From contig NZ_JAQZAO010000004.1 in assembly GCF_028737315.1 (NCBI RefSeq), positions 124,001 to 188,000 of the forward strand: DNA of 64,000 nucleotides. The letters run 5' to 3'. Below are positions 26,247-34,701 of the stretch, piece after piece (position 1 is the stretch's first letter; every line of letters begins with the position of its first letter). The notes beneath the pieces are model-generated. The model had not been told where the DNA came from. It made no database searches and saw only the letters and a list, made by a program, of their open reading frames with translations. The translations under genes and the position numbers were made by a program. The stretch is from Actinomycetospora lemnae (GTDB lineage: Bacteria; Actinomycetota; Actinomycetes; Mycobacteriales; Pseudonocardiaceae).

Positions 26247-27023
26247 ATGGCCAAGCGCATCGACCTCAAGGACGTCGACATCTACTACGGCGCCTTCCAC
26301 GCCGTGCAGAACGTCAACCTGACGGTGATCCCGCGCAGTGTCACGGCCTTCATCGGCCCGTCGGGCTGTGGCAAGTCCACCGTGCTGCGCACGCTCAACC
26401 GCATGCACGAGGAGATCGCCGGGGCGCGCGTGGAGGGGGAGATCCTCCTCGACGGCGAGAACATCTACGACCGCGGCACCGACGCCGTCGCCGTGCGCCG
26501 CACGATCGGCATGGTGTTCCAGATGCCGAACCCGTTCCCGACGATGTCGGTGCGGGACAACGTCGTCGCGGGCCTGAAGCTCCAGGGCGTGCGGGACAAG
26601 AAGAAGCTCGACGAGGTCTGCGAGGCCTCGCTGCGCGGCGCGAACCTCTGGAAGGAGGTCAAGGACCGGCTCGACAAGCCGGGCGGCGGCCTCTCCGGCG
26701 GTCAGCAGCAGCGCCTCTGCATCGCCCGCGCGATCGCGGTGCAGCCCGACGTGCTCCTCATGGACGAGCCGTGCTCGGCCCTCGACCCGATCTCCACGCT
26801 GGCGATCGAGGACCTCATCGCGGACCTCAAGAAGGAGTACACGATCGTCATCGTCACCCACAACATGCAGCAGGCGGCGCGGGTGAGCGACCAGACCGGG
26901 TTCTTCAACCTCGAGGCCACCGGCAAGCCGGGCCACCTGGTCGAGATCGACGACACCGAGAAGATCTTCTCGAACCCCACCCAGCAGGCCACCGAGGACT
27001 ACATCTCGGGCCGCTTCGGCTGA
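26247..27023 (+). CDS. pstB: Phosphate ABC transporter ATPase PstB
   Basis: 258 residues, full family length. Walker [12 protein letters not shown]-loop [13 protein letters not shown] signature [14 protein letters not shown], Walker [14 protein letters not shown] and H-loop [14 protein letters not shown] are all intact. Drives phosphate import through PstCA. Ends at a strong bidirectional terminator shared with phoU. Confidence 0.98.
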   Translation: MAKRIDLKDVDIYYGAFHAVQNVNLTVIPRSVTAFIGPSGCGKSTVLRTLNRMHEEIAGARVEGEILLDGENIYDRGTDAVAVRRTIGMVFQMPNPFPTMSVRDNVVAGLKLQGVRDKKKLDEVCEASLRGANLWKEVKDRLDKPGGGLSGGQQQRLCIARAIAVQPDVLLMDEPCSALDPISTLAIEDLIADLKKEYTIVIVTHNMQQAARVSDQTGFFNLEATGKPGHLVEIDDTEKIFSNPTQQATEDYISGRFG

Positions 27024-27037
27024 GCCCGACGAGACGG

Positions 27038-27075
27038 CGAAGGCCCCTCCCGCCGACCGGTGGGAGGGGCCTTCG
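27038..27075. terminator. Bidirectional terminator between pstB and phoU
   Basis: CGAAGGCCCCTCCC and GGGAGGGGCCTTCG form a perfect 14-bp stem around GCCGACCGGT, between the stops of convergent pstB and phoU. Confidence 0.9.
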
Positions 27076-27089
27076 TCGTGTGCGGGCGC

Positions 27090-27746
27090 TCAGGCCTCGG
27101 GGGTGTTGGGCATCTTGCCGGTGACCATGTAGACGACGCGGCGGGCCACGGCCACGGCGTGGTCGGCGAACCGCTCGTAGAAGCGGCCCAGCAGCGTCAC
27201 GTCGATCGCCGGGGCGACCCCGTTCGGCCAGTCCTTGCTCAGCAGCAGAGTGAACAGGTGGCGGTGCAGGTCGTCCATGGCGTCGTCGTCGGACTCCATG
27301 GTGAAGGCGAGCTCGACGTCGCGGGTGAGGATGACCTGGCGGGCGTCCTGCGCGAGGTCGAGGGCCACGCGGCCCATCTCGGCGAAGTAGGGGGCGACGT
27401 CCTCGGGCAGCACCTTCTGCGGGTGACGGCGACGGGCCGCCTTGGCGACGTGGAGGGCGAGGTCGCCCATCCGCTCGAGGTCGCCGGCGGAGTGGATCGC
27501 GGCGATGACCGACCGCAGGTCGCCCGCGACCGGCGCCTGGAGCGCGAGGAGGCCGAACGCCTGCTCCTCCGCCGCGCTGCGCAGGGCGTCGATCTTGGTG
27601 TCGTCGGAGATGACCTCCTCGGCGAGGTCGAGGTCGCCCTCGAGGAGGGCACTCGTCGCCTTCTTCATGGCCTCGCCGGCCATGAGGGACATCTCGGCCA
27701 GCTCCCCGGACAGGGCATCGAGCTTCTCGTGATAGGCCGTGCGCAT
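27090..27746 (-). CDS. phoU: Phosphate-signalling regulator PhoU
   Basis: 218 residues, two three-helix bundles. Conserved metal-binding segments: [20 protein letters not shown] in the first repeat and [20 protein letters not shown] in the second. PhoU links the Pst transporter to the PhoR/PhoP system and represses phosphate uptake when phosphate is high. ATG start at [16 protein letters not shown] lies 7 nt upstream, so the mRNA is probably leaderless, and a PHO box lies 41 nt upstream. Convergent with pstB rather than co-transcribed, as in mycobacteria. Confidence 0.96.
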   Translation of the reverse strand: MRTAYHEKLDALSGELAEMSLMAGEAMKKATSALLEGDLDLAEEVISDDTKIDALRSAAEEQAFGLLALQAPVAGDLRSVIAAIHSAGDLERMGDLALHVAKAARRRHPQKVLPEDVAPYFAEMGRVALDLAQDARQVILTRDVELAFTMESDDDAMDDLHRHLFTLLLSKDWPNGVAPAIDVTLLGRFYERFADHAVAVARRVVYMVTGKMPNTPEA

Positions 27747-27753
27747 ACCGCGC

Positions 27754-27759
27754 AACCTA
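27754..27759 (-). promoter_or_regulatory. Leaderless -10 element TAGGTT of phoU
   Basis: TAGGTT on the minus strand, 7 nt before the phoU ATG. Confidence 0.5.
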
Positions 27760-27786
27760 CGCGGAGCCGCCGTCGCTCATCCGACC

Positions 27787-27808
27787 GCAGCGTGAACCGG
27801 GGATGAAC
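27787..27808 (-). promoter_or_regulatory. PHO box upstream of phoU
   Basis: On the minus strand, GTTCATCCCCG and GTTCACGCTGC are two adjacent 11-bp units of the PhoP consensus. They end 27 bp before the TAGGTT -10 box of phoU. Confidence 0.7.
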
Positions 27809-27848
27809 GCGATCTCGAAAACGCCTCGTCAGGGGCGTGATGTCGGTC

Positions 27849-30431
27849 CTACGCGCAGGAGGCGTCGGCGGCGGTGATGGTCGGGTTCACGGGCGCCGAC
27901 GGCGCCGTGCCCCGCGGGCCCTCCCCGGACCGGACGCGGCCGTCGAAGTCGTCCCCGAGGACGAGCGTCAGGGTGCCGGGGCCGGACGCGCTCGGGTCGA
28001 GCGTCGCGCCGGGGACGGCGGCGGCGAGCGTCTGCGCGGCGAGGGCCTGGTCGGGGGAGTAGCGGATGGTGGTGCCGCCGGTGCCGGTCGCCGAGGAGCC
28101 GCTGTCGTCGGTGACGACGCCGAAGCCCGCGCTGCGGATGCGCTCCGCGATCGACGAGGCCGACGGCCCTTCCTGCTCGGCATCGCCGTCGTCGGAGTCC
28201 TCGGAGTCCTCGGAGTCCTCGTCGTCGGAGCTGCTCTCCTGGACCGGCGACCGCGCGTCGACGAGGCGCACGTCCGCCGGGGCCGGCGCGGGCGCGGTCG
28301 GGCCGGCAGGCGCGCCGGGGGCGCCGGGCAGCGGGCGGTCCTCGATGATCGCCGAGAACAGCGCGCGCTCCTCGCCGGGCCGCAGCACCTCGTTGCCACG
28401 GTCGTTGGCGATGCCGGTGGTGGGCACGGTGACGAAGGTGACCGTGCGCGGGTCGAGGCTGCCGAGCGACTGGGTCAGCGTGAGCAGCTGGTCGGAACCG
28501 ATGTTCTCCCCGAACGTCGAGCGCGACACCGCCGCGACGAGACCCTCGAGGCGGCCCGGGTCGAGGAGCGTGCCCGCCGAGAGCACCGACCGGAGCAGGG
28601 CGCCGAGGAACCGCTGCTGGCGCTGGATGCGCCCGTAGTCGCTGGACGGATCGCCCTCCACGTGACGGGCGCGGACGTAGTCGAGCGCCTGCTGGCCGGA
28701 GAGCACGGTCGGGCCGGCCTGGGGGACGATCGGGCCGAGCACCGAGTCGCGCACCGGGCGCTCCGTGCAGATCGGCACGCCGCGCACCGCGTCGACCATG
28801 CCCTGGAAGCCCTGGAAGTCGACGCCGAGGAACCGGTTGATCGCCAGGCCCGAGAGCTCCTGCACCGCGCGGGTCACGCAGCGCGGCCCGCCGGCGGCGT
28901 ACGCCGAGTTGAGCTTGACGCGCGGCGCGGGTGGGAGCACCTGGGGCGTGTAGGCGCCCGTGATCGGGTCCCAGCGCTCGCAGGCCGGACGGGTGATCTC
29001 CAGGTCGCGCGGGAACGACACGACGATCACGCCCGAGCGGTCCTCGGGGACGTGGACGACCATGATCGTGTCGGTGCGGGCGCCCGGGACGTCGGCCGTG
29101 TCGCCGGCGTCCTCCGAGGCCGGGGCGCCGGCGCGGGTGTCGGAGCCGACGACGAGGAAGTTCTGGTCGCCGACCTGGGCCGCGGCGTCCTGGATCGCCG
29201 ACGAGTTCGGGTCGAGCGCGCCGATCTGGCGCACGGCGGCCTCGACCCACGACGCCGCGCCCCACCCCAGCCCGCACACGACGACGACGAGCACCGCGCA
29301 CATCGCGGTGGCCAGCCGGGCCACGCGGCGCCAGGTCCAGCGCCGGCGCCAGGTCGCGAACCGCGAGCCCACGGCGGCGAGCACGGCGGACGTCGCCGCG
29401 AAGTCGGCCTCCCGCGCTGGCGCGGCGACCGCGCGTCGCTCCTCCGCGGGGGCGGCGGCCGAGGCGGCCGGGGCGGCCGAGGCGGCCGGGGCGGCCGGCG
29501 CGGCCGGCGCGGCCGGGGGCTCGGCAGAGGCCGGTGCCGCGGTGGGCCCGGCGCCGACCGGGGCACGGTGGTCGGCGTGGTCGGCGTGGTCGGCACGGTG
29601 GTCGGCACGGTGGTCGGCACGGTGGTCGGCACGGTGGTCGGCGCCGTCGCCGGCGGGCGAGGTGGTGGCTGCCGGAGCGGGCGCCGTCGGAGGGGGCGTT
29701 CGCGGGCGGGCCGCGGGCGGCGAGCCCCCGGGCGCGGACGCCGTCGGTGGTGTGGCCGCGGAGCCGCGCGGCAGGGGCGCCAGGGGCACGGGCGGGCGGG
29801 GCCTCTGGGGCGGCGTGGGCGGCACGGGCCGTCCCCCGCCAGCGGGCGGGACCGGCGGGGCGAGGGGCGGCACCGGCCGGGTCGGGGGTACCGAGGCGTC
29901 GCTCTCCTCCGCCGCCGTCTCGGTGCCCGCCGCATCCGTCGTCGCCGCCGGGCCCGCCGGCACCGCCGCCGTCGGAACCGCCGCCGTCGGCTCCGGCTCG
30001 TCCTGCTCGCCCGCGCGCCTTCCCGGCTCGCGGACCCGCGTCGGCACGCGACGGACCGCCACCCGACCCGGCGGCAGGGTCACGGCGTCGGCCGGCGACC
30101 GCGTCGACGGCGGGTCGGCCGCCGCCGGCGACGGGATGCCGGACGAGGGCGTGCTCGGCACCGCCGGTGCGGACGACGACGAGGCCGCGGCCGACCCGGT
30201 GGTGGCGGTGGGCGCCGTGACCAGCGCGGCGCCCGGTGGCCGCAGCCCGAGGCGCGGGCCGCGGCGACGGGTCAGCGGCACCATCGTCGGGCGACGCCCG
30301 TGGTGCGGCGCCGCGACCGGGATGCGGAAGGGCGCCGACGCCGGACCGGAGACGGAGGGACGGGCCGCGTCGCCACCGGTCGTCGCGGGGCCGGGGCCCC
30401 GGACCGGATCACCGGCGCGGTCGTCGGTCAC
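27849..30431 (-). CDS. LCP-family (LytR-CpsA-Psr) cell-wall glycopolymer ligase
   Basis: 860 residues. Layout: a very long disordered Pro/Ala/Thr-rich cytosolic region (1-365), a transmembrane helix (about 369-389, MCAVLVVVVCGLGWGAASW), an extracytoplasmic LCP domain (RTDTIMVVHVPEDRSGVIVV, SFPRDLEI) and a C-terminal LytR_C domain (about 767-855). LCP enzymes attach arabinogalactan or similar polymers to peptidoglycan. Two low-complexity repeats occur: ADHR units (about 262-287) and an acidic SEDSEDSDD run before LytR_C. GTG start chosen with GAGGAG 5-6 nt upstream. Position matches Rv0822c. Confidence 0.9.
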   Translation of the reverse strand: MTDDRAGDPVRGPGPATTGGDAARPSVSGPASAPFRIPVAAPHHGRRPTMVPLTRRRGPRLGLRPPGAALVTAPTATTGSAAASSSSAPAVPSTPSSGIPSPAAADPPSTRSPADAVTLPPGRVAVRRVPTRVREPGRRAGEQDEPEPTAAVPTAAVPAGPAATTDAAGTETAAEESDASVPPTRPVPPLAPPVPPAGGGRPVPPTPPQRPRPPVPLAPLPRGSAATPPTASAPGGSPPAARPRTPPPTAPAPAATTSPAGDGADHRADHRADHRADHRADHADHADHRAPVGAGPTAAPASAEPPAAPAAPAAPAASAAPAASAAAPAEERRAVAAPAREADFAATSAVLAAVGSRFATWRRRWTWRRVARLATAMCAVLVVVVCGLGWGAASWVEAAVRQIGALDPNSSAIQDAAAQVGDQNFLVVGSDTRAGAPASEDAGDTADVPGARTDTIMVVHVPEDRSGVIVVSFPRDLEITRPACERWDPITGAYTPQVLPPAPRVKLNSAYAAGGPRCVTRAVQELSGLAINRFLGVDFQGFQGMVDAVRGVPICTERPVRDSVLGPIVPQAGPTVLSGQQALDYVRARHVEGDPSSDYGRIQRQQRFLGALLRSVLSAGTLLDPGRLEGLVAAVSRSTFGENIGSDQLLTLTQSLGSLDPRTVTFVTVPTTGIANDRGNEVLRPGEERALFSAIIEDRPLPGAPGAPAGPTAPAPAPADVRLVDARSPVQESSSDDEDSEDSEDSDDGDAEQEGPSASSIAERIRSAGFGVVTDDSGSSATGTGGTTIRYSPDQALAAQTLAAAVPGATLDPSASGPGTLTLVLGDDFDGRVRSGEGPRGTAPSAPVNPTITAADASCA
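29569..29645. repeat. 12-bp tandem repeats encoding ADHR/ADH units in the LCP gene
   Basis: Units close to GGTCGGCACGGT (plus strand) repeat about six times and encode DHRADHRADHRADHRADHAD in the cytosolic tail of the LCP protein. Such arrays vary in copy number by slippage. Confidence 0.85.
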
Positions 30432-30643
30432 GCATCTCCTCGAGGGTGGCACCCCCGGCCGTCGCCCCTGGTGGTCCGGGCAGGGTCCGGGCTGGTCAGC
30501 AGCGGGATACTACGGCGTAGCCAGGGGCCCTCGGCGCGGGGTCCACTACGCCACACGGACACCCGGGCACAAGACGGACACCGCGGGCGCCACACGACCG
30601 GGCGACACGAGTGACCCGGTCGGTCACCCCGCGGATCGACCGG

Positions 30644-31621
30644 TCAGCCGGTCGGGAACGCGCGACGGGCGGCGGCCGCGATGCCCCGACGAGCCGCGGC
30701 CGCGCCGGCGAGACGCACGGTGCCGTCGCCGTCCCGGTGCGCCACGGCGTTGCGTCCCGCGCGCTTGGCGACGTAGAGCAGCGCGTCTGCGGCATCGAGC
30801 CCGGGGGAGCCGGGACGCCCGCTGTCGGCCGCGTCGAGGCAGGCGACGCCGACGCTGACCGTCACCCGCAGGTCGTCGGCGATCTCGTGCCACGGGTGGG
30901 CGTCGACGCGTGCCCGGGCCTCCTCGCACACCCGCACCGCCTCTGCGGGCTCGAGCCCGGGCAGGACGAGGGCGAACTCCTCGCCGCCGTAGCGGGCGCA
31001 GAAGCCGTCCGGCGGCAGCTCCTCGCTCATGAGGTCGACGAGCCGGCGCAGCACCTCGTCGCCGAGCGCGTGGCCGTGGGTGTCGTTGACGTGCTTGAAG
31101 TGGTCGACGTCGGCGAGGGCGACGCACACCGCGCCACCGTTCGACGAGTCGTGACGCAACGTGCTCAGCCGCTCGTCGAGGTAGCGCCGGTTCCACGTCG
31201 CCGTGAGGCTGTCGCGGCGGCTCTGCTCGCGGGCCTCGGCGCGCTCGCGACGGAGACGATCGACCTCGACGCGTAACTGATCGGGCACGCCCGCCGGGAG
31301 CGTCCGCTCGTCGCGCACGAGCGAGACGGCGGCCTTCATGTGCTGGTACGCGCGGCGCCAGTCGCCCCGGTCGGCGAGGACCTCGGCGGCCGCCTCGTGG
31401 GCCCGCGCCTGGTCGGCGCGGCCGTCCGGAGAGAGGTCGTCGGCGGGCACCGTCTCCAGCCCGACGATCGGGGAGGTGGGGAAACCGCAGGTGACGACGG
31501 CCTCGGGTGTGACCACGGGCGCCTCGGGCGCCGCGACGTCACCGTCGCGCACCGGCTCGGCGGTCGTCACCGCACCGTTCCCGCGTCCGCCGAGCAGCCC
31601 GGCCAGCCGCACCCACACCAC
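30644..31621 (-). CDS. Diguanylate cyclase with TPR-like N-terminal region
   Basis: 325 residues. The C-terminal GGDEF domain has SLTATWNRRYLDERLSTL, VALADVDHFKHVNDTHGHAL and active-site RYGGEEF (near residue 210), so it is predicted to make c-di-GMP. No EAL domain. The N-terminal part includes a helical segment (AHEAAAEVLADRGDWRRAYQ) like a TPR and a coiled linker RVEVDRLRRERAEAREQ. No membrane segment. GTG start (31621; the next codon, 31618, is also GTG). Upstream lies a triplicated motif that may contain a sigma-28/WhiG-type promoter. Confidence 0.92.
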   Translation of the reverse strand: MVWVRLAGLLGGRGNGAVTTAEPVRDGDVAAPEAPVVTPEAVVTCGFPTSPIVGLETVPADDLSPDGRADQARAHEAAAEVLADRGDWRRAYQHMKAAVSLVRDERTLPAGVPDQLRVEVDRLRRERAEAREQSRRDSLTATWNRRYLDERLSTLRHDSSNGGAVCVALADVDHFKHVNDTHGHALGDEVLRRLVDLMSEELPPDGFCARYGGEEFALVLPGLEPAEAVRVCEEARARVDAHPWHEIADDLRVTVSVGVACLDAADSGRPGSPGLDAADALLYVAKRAGRNAVAHRDGDGTVRLAGAAAARRGIAAAARRAFPTG

Positions 31622-31667
31622 CTCCGTCCACCTCCAGTGTCGCCCCGGACCGCCGCGGTGTAACGCT

Positions 31668-31760
31668 GATTCGCCGCGTCGCCGGCAACTTCAGTCGTCC
31701 GGCGCAGGTGACGCTGCGTAGACGGATCCCGCGCCGACACGTTCGGCCCACCTTGAGTCG
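31668..31760 (-). promoter_or_regulatory. Repeated GACTSAAG motif upstream of the diguanylate cyclase
   Basis: On the minus strand, GACTGAAGTTG (ending at 31686) is followed after about 10 nt by GGCGAATC, and GACTCAAGGTG (31749-31759) lies about 63 bp upstream of it. The first resembles a sigma-28/WhiG promoter (TAAA-N15-GCCGATA) with a non-ideal spacer. A weaker third copy overlaps the gene start. Only the repetition is certain. Confidence 0.35.
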
Positions 31761-31860
31761 CCCGCGCCGGTGGTCCTGCGGGGACCGTGCGTGCCGCCGG
31801 TGATGTGAGATCGACGTGACCCGCCGGACCGAGTACGAAGAGTAGTGCCTCGGAAGGGTG

Positions 31861-32979
31861 TCAGCCGCCGGAGTGCATGACGTCGGCGGCCGTGGGGACG
31901 GTGTCGTCCTCGGGGTCGTCGAGCCAGCCCTCGGGCAGCGTGACGTGCGCCGGCGAGCCCTGACGGCCGCGCGGGCCGTCGGCGTCGGCGGGGAACGGGA
32001 GATCATGGTCGAGGCGGGCCAGCAGCTCGTCGAGGCGGTCCAGCCCGTCGATCATCCCGAGCTCGCGGCGCAGCTCCGAGCCGACCGCGAACCCGTGCAG
32101 GTACCAGGACATGTGCTTGCGCGAGTCGCGCACGCCCTTGTGGTGGCCGTGGTGGGCGATGAGCAGCTCCACGTGCCGGCGCATCACCGCCGCGACCTCG
32201 CCGAGCGTCGGCGGCGTCGGGATCGGGCGCCCGGCCAGCGCCGCCTCGAGCTCGCCGAACAGCCACGGTCGCCCGAGGCACCCGCGGCCGACGACGACCC
32301 CGTCGCACCCGGTCTTCTCCATCATCGCCACGGCGTCGGCGGCCGCGAAGATGTCGCCGTTGCCCAGCACCGGCGTCGTGGCCGGCAGCGCGTCGCGGAG
32401 CTCGGCGATGCGGTCCCAGTCGGCGGTGCCCGAGTAGCGCTGCGAGGCGGTGCGCGCGTGCAGGGCGACCGCCGCCGCGCCCTCGTCGGCGGCGATGCGG
32501 CCGGCGTCGAGGAACGTCACGTGGTCGTCGTCGATCCCGACGCGCATCTTCACCGTCAGCGGCAGCCCGCCCTGGCGCGCGGCCTCGACAGCGGCGCGCA
32601 CGATCGACGCGAACAGTCGGCGCTTGTAGGGCAGCGCGGCGCCGCCGCCGCGCCGGGTCACCTTGGGCACCGGGCAACCGAAGTTGAGGTCGACGTGGTC
32701 GGCGAGGTCCTCCTCGACGATGCGGTCGACCGCCCGCCCGATCGTCACCGGGTCGACGCCGTAGAGCTGCATCGACCGCGGCTTCTCGTCCGCGTCGAAC
32801 GCGATCATCTCGGCGGTGCCGGGGTGGCGTTCCACCAGCGCCCGCGCCGTGATCATCTCGCAGACGTAGAGCCCGGCGCCCTGCTCGCGGCAGAGGCGCC
32901 GGAACGCGACGTTGGTGATGCCCGCCATCGGTGCGAGCACGACCGGCGTCGGCAGCTCGAGGGGACCGATGCGGAGCAC
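31861..32979 (-). CDS. dusB: tRNA-dihydrouridine synthase, DusB type
   Basis: 372 residues. FMN enzyme reducing uridines in tRNA D-loops. Segments seen: VVLAPMAGITNVAFRRLCRE, VDLNFGCPVPKVTRRGGGAA with the catalytic Cys, TVKMRVGIDDDH, ALHARTASQRYSGTADWD, PVLGNGDIF and GVVVGRGCLGRPWLF. GTG start 6 bp after the stop of the MBL-Rieske gene, so co-transcribed. A disordered C-terminal extension of about 40 residues (FPADADGPRGRQGSPAHVTL) is present. Position matches Rv0823c. Confidence 0.95.
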   Translation of the reverse strand: MLRIGPLELPTPVVLAPMAGITNVAFRRLCREQGAGLYVCEMITARALVERHPGTAEMIAFDADEKPRSMQLYGVDPVTIGRAVDRIVEEDLADHVDLNFGCPVPKVTRRGGGAALPYKRRLFASIVRAAVEAARQGGLPLTVKMRVGIDDDHVTFLDAGRIAADEGAAAVALHARTASQRYSGTADWDRIAELRDALPATTPVLGNGDIFAAADAVAMMEKTGCDGVVVGRGCLGRPWLFGELEAALAGRPIPTPPTLGEVAAVMRRHVELLIAHHGHHKGVRDSRKHMSWYLHGFAVGSELRRELGMIDGLDRLDELLARLDHDLPFPADADGPRGRQGSPAHVTLPEGWLDDPEDDTVPTAADVMHSGG

Positions 32980-32984
32980 GACCT

Positions 32985-34598
32985 CTACTCTCCCAGCTTC
33001 TCGGTCTCGATCCTGCTGGCACGGATCTCGTGGCCCGCGGACGTCAGGCAGCGACCGGTCTTCAGGTTGAACTTCCAGTTGTGCAGCGTGCAGGTCAGCA
33101 CGTCGCCGTCGACGGCGCCGAACTTCGACAGGTCGGCCGACAGGTGCGGGCAGCGGGCCTGCACGCGCCAGCCGTCGAGCTCGATGTCGCGGCCGTCGTC
33201 GTTCTGGGCGTCGTACCAGTTCTCCACGTAGTCCATCCGCTCCTCGGACAGACACTTGAAGAACGTGTAGAGGTACTCGTTGTACTGGCCCACGCGGGTC
33301 GCGGAGAAGCGCACCGAGAGGAACAGCGAGTTCGACCAGTCGACCTCGCCGGTGGCGATGTTCGTCTGCACCAGCGTCGCCGGCACGCCCCAGCGGTAGC
33401 GGCACTGCTCGCCGTTCCAGACACGGATCTCGCGGGCGGTGAAGTCGAACGCGAGCGAGAGCGTGCCGTCCTCGTCGACGCCCGGCGTGTCCTCGGGCAT
33501 GCCCTGCAGGTCCATGCGCACCGGGCCGCCGATGCCGTCGCACATGTGGTCGGCCCGCTTCATCAGCGGCTCGATCCACTCCTTGAGCTGGCGCAGGATG
33601 TCCGGCTGCGGGGCCGCCCACCGCGCCTTCTGCGCCTCGATCGCCGGTCGCGCGCGCTCGGCGAAGTCGCGCAGGTAGCGCTCCTTGTCGAGGAAGATCG
33701 TCTCGATCTCGGCGTCGCTGACCGGGTGCGTGAGGTCCTCGACGGTGCCGTGACCGATCTCGGCGGTGGTGCCGGGCAGCAGCAGGTGGCCCTGCTGGTC
33801 GCTCCCGGCCGAGTGCCCGAGCTCCCGCATCCGCTCCAGGAACTCCCACTGGTCCGTGAAGATCGACTCGCCCTCGACGCCCTCGTAGCCCAGGGCGTTC
33901 CACCGGAACAGCTCGTCGTCGAGGAAGCAGGGCGGTCCGGCGGTCGGGAAGATGTGCGGCGCGCCGACCTCGCGGATGTAGCGCATGGCCCGGTCCTCCT
34001 GGCCGATGCGCTTGCGACGGGCGAACTCGCGCTTGGCGGCCTTGGGGAGGTCGTAGACCATCGGCCACCAGATCGCGCCGGAGAACTGCGTGAAGTGGGC
34101 GTCGTAGGCGCCGAACTCCAGCAGCTTCGGGATGTCCAGCGGGTGCGCGTCGTTCTGGTCGACGATGCGCGCGGTGCCGTCGTCCAGTGAGAGCGCGGAG
34201 TCGCCGATGGGGCCGTCACCCGGGCCCTTCAGCGACGTGATCATGAACCGCAGGCCGCCGTCGAGCTCCTGCGGGACGCCCGTCTCGGTGCGGATGAAGT
34301 GCTTGAACCCCAGCTCGCGCAGCTCGTGCTCGAGCTCGTCGGTGGGGTAGTCCGGCAGCAGGACGCGCGCGTCCTTCGAGACGTGGTCGCGCAGGTTGTC
34401 GGCGTCGAAGTGGTCGCGGTGCAGGTGGGAGACGTAGAGGTAGTCGCAGTCCCCCAGCGCGTCCCAGTCCAGCTGCGTGTTGTCGGGGAACGGCACCCAC
34501 GACGCGAAGAACGTCGGGTTCACCCACGGGTCGCACAGCACGCTGCCGGCCGTGGTGTCGAAGCGCATTCCCGCGTGCCCGACTCCGGTCACCCGCAC
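32985..34598 (-). CDS. Metallo-beta-lactamase-fold / Rieske [2Fe-2S] fusion protein
   Basis: 537 residues. The N-terminal MBL-like domain has the metal motif SHLHRDHFD (His58, His60, Asp62, His63) and DPWVNPTFFASWVPFPDN, resembling UlaG-like or CMP-NeuAc hydroxylase-like hydrolases. The C-terminal Rieske domain has C483-P-H485 and C503-T-L-H506, intact ligands for a [2Fe-2S] cluster. The middle (about 250-470) is unassigned. An oxidoreductase role is likely; the substrate is unknown. GTG start after GGAGGTGG. Followed 5 bp later by dusB; divergent from the PHP gene. Confidence 0.88.
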   Translation of the reverse strand: MRVTGVGHAGMRFDTTAGSVLCDPWVNPTFFASWVPFPDNTQLDWDALGDCDYLYVSHLHRDHFDADNLRDHVSKDARVLLPDYPTDELEHELRELGFKHFIRTETGVPQELDGGLRFMITSLKGPGDGPIGDSALSLDDGTARIVDQNDAHPLDIPKLLEFGAYDAHFTQFSGAIWWPMVYDLPKAAKREFARRKRIGQEDRAMRYIREVGAPHIFPTAGPPCFLDDELFRWNALGYEGVEGESIFTDQWEFLERMRELGHSAGSDQQGHLLLPGTTAEIGHGTVEDLTHPVSDAEIETIFLDKERYLRDFAERARPAIEAQKARWAAPQPDILRQLKEWIEPLMKRADHMCDGIGGPVRMDLQGMPEDTPGVDEDGTLSLAFDFTAREIRVWNGEQCRYRWGVPATLVQTNIATGEVDWSNSLFLSVRFSATRVGQYNEYLYTFFKCLSEERMDYVENWYDAQNDDGRDIELDGWRVQARCPHLSADLSKFGAVDGDVLTCTLHNWKFNLKTGRCLTSAGHEIRASRIETEKLGE

Positions 34599-34688
34599 GA
34601 GCAGACCACCTCCATGACGTCAGCCCAAATCACTGTGGCTGGCACCGATTGTCCGTGGTGGCGTGGCCCACGGCCGCCTCGGGTGGGG

Positions 34689-34694
34689 TATCCC
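34689..34694 (+). promoter_or_regulatory. Leaderless -10 element TATCCC
   Basis: TATCCC lies 7 nt before the GTG at 34702, without a Shine-Dalgarno sequence. Confidence 0.5.
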
Positions 34695-34701
34695 TGACCA
34701 C

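Noticed and set aside
29569-29645. Possible CRISPR array (12-bp repeats)
   Set aside because: Repeats are in frame inside a gene, without spacers or cas genes.
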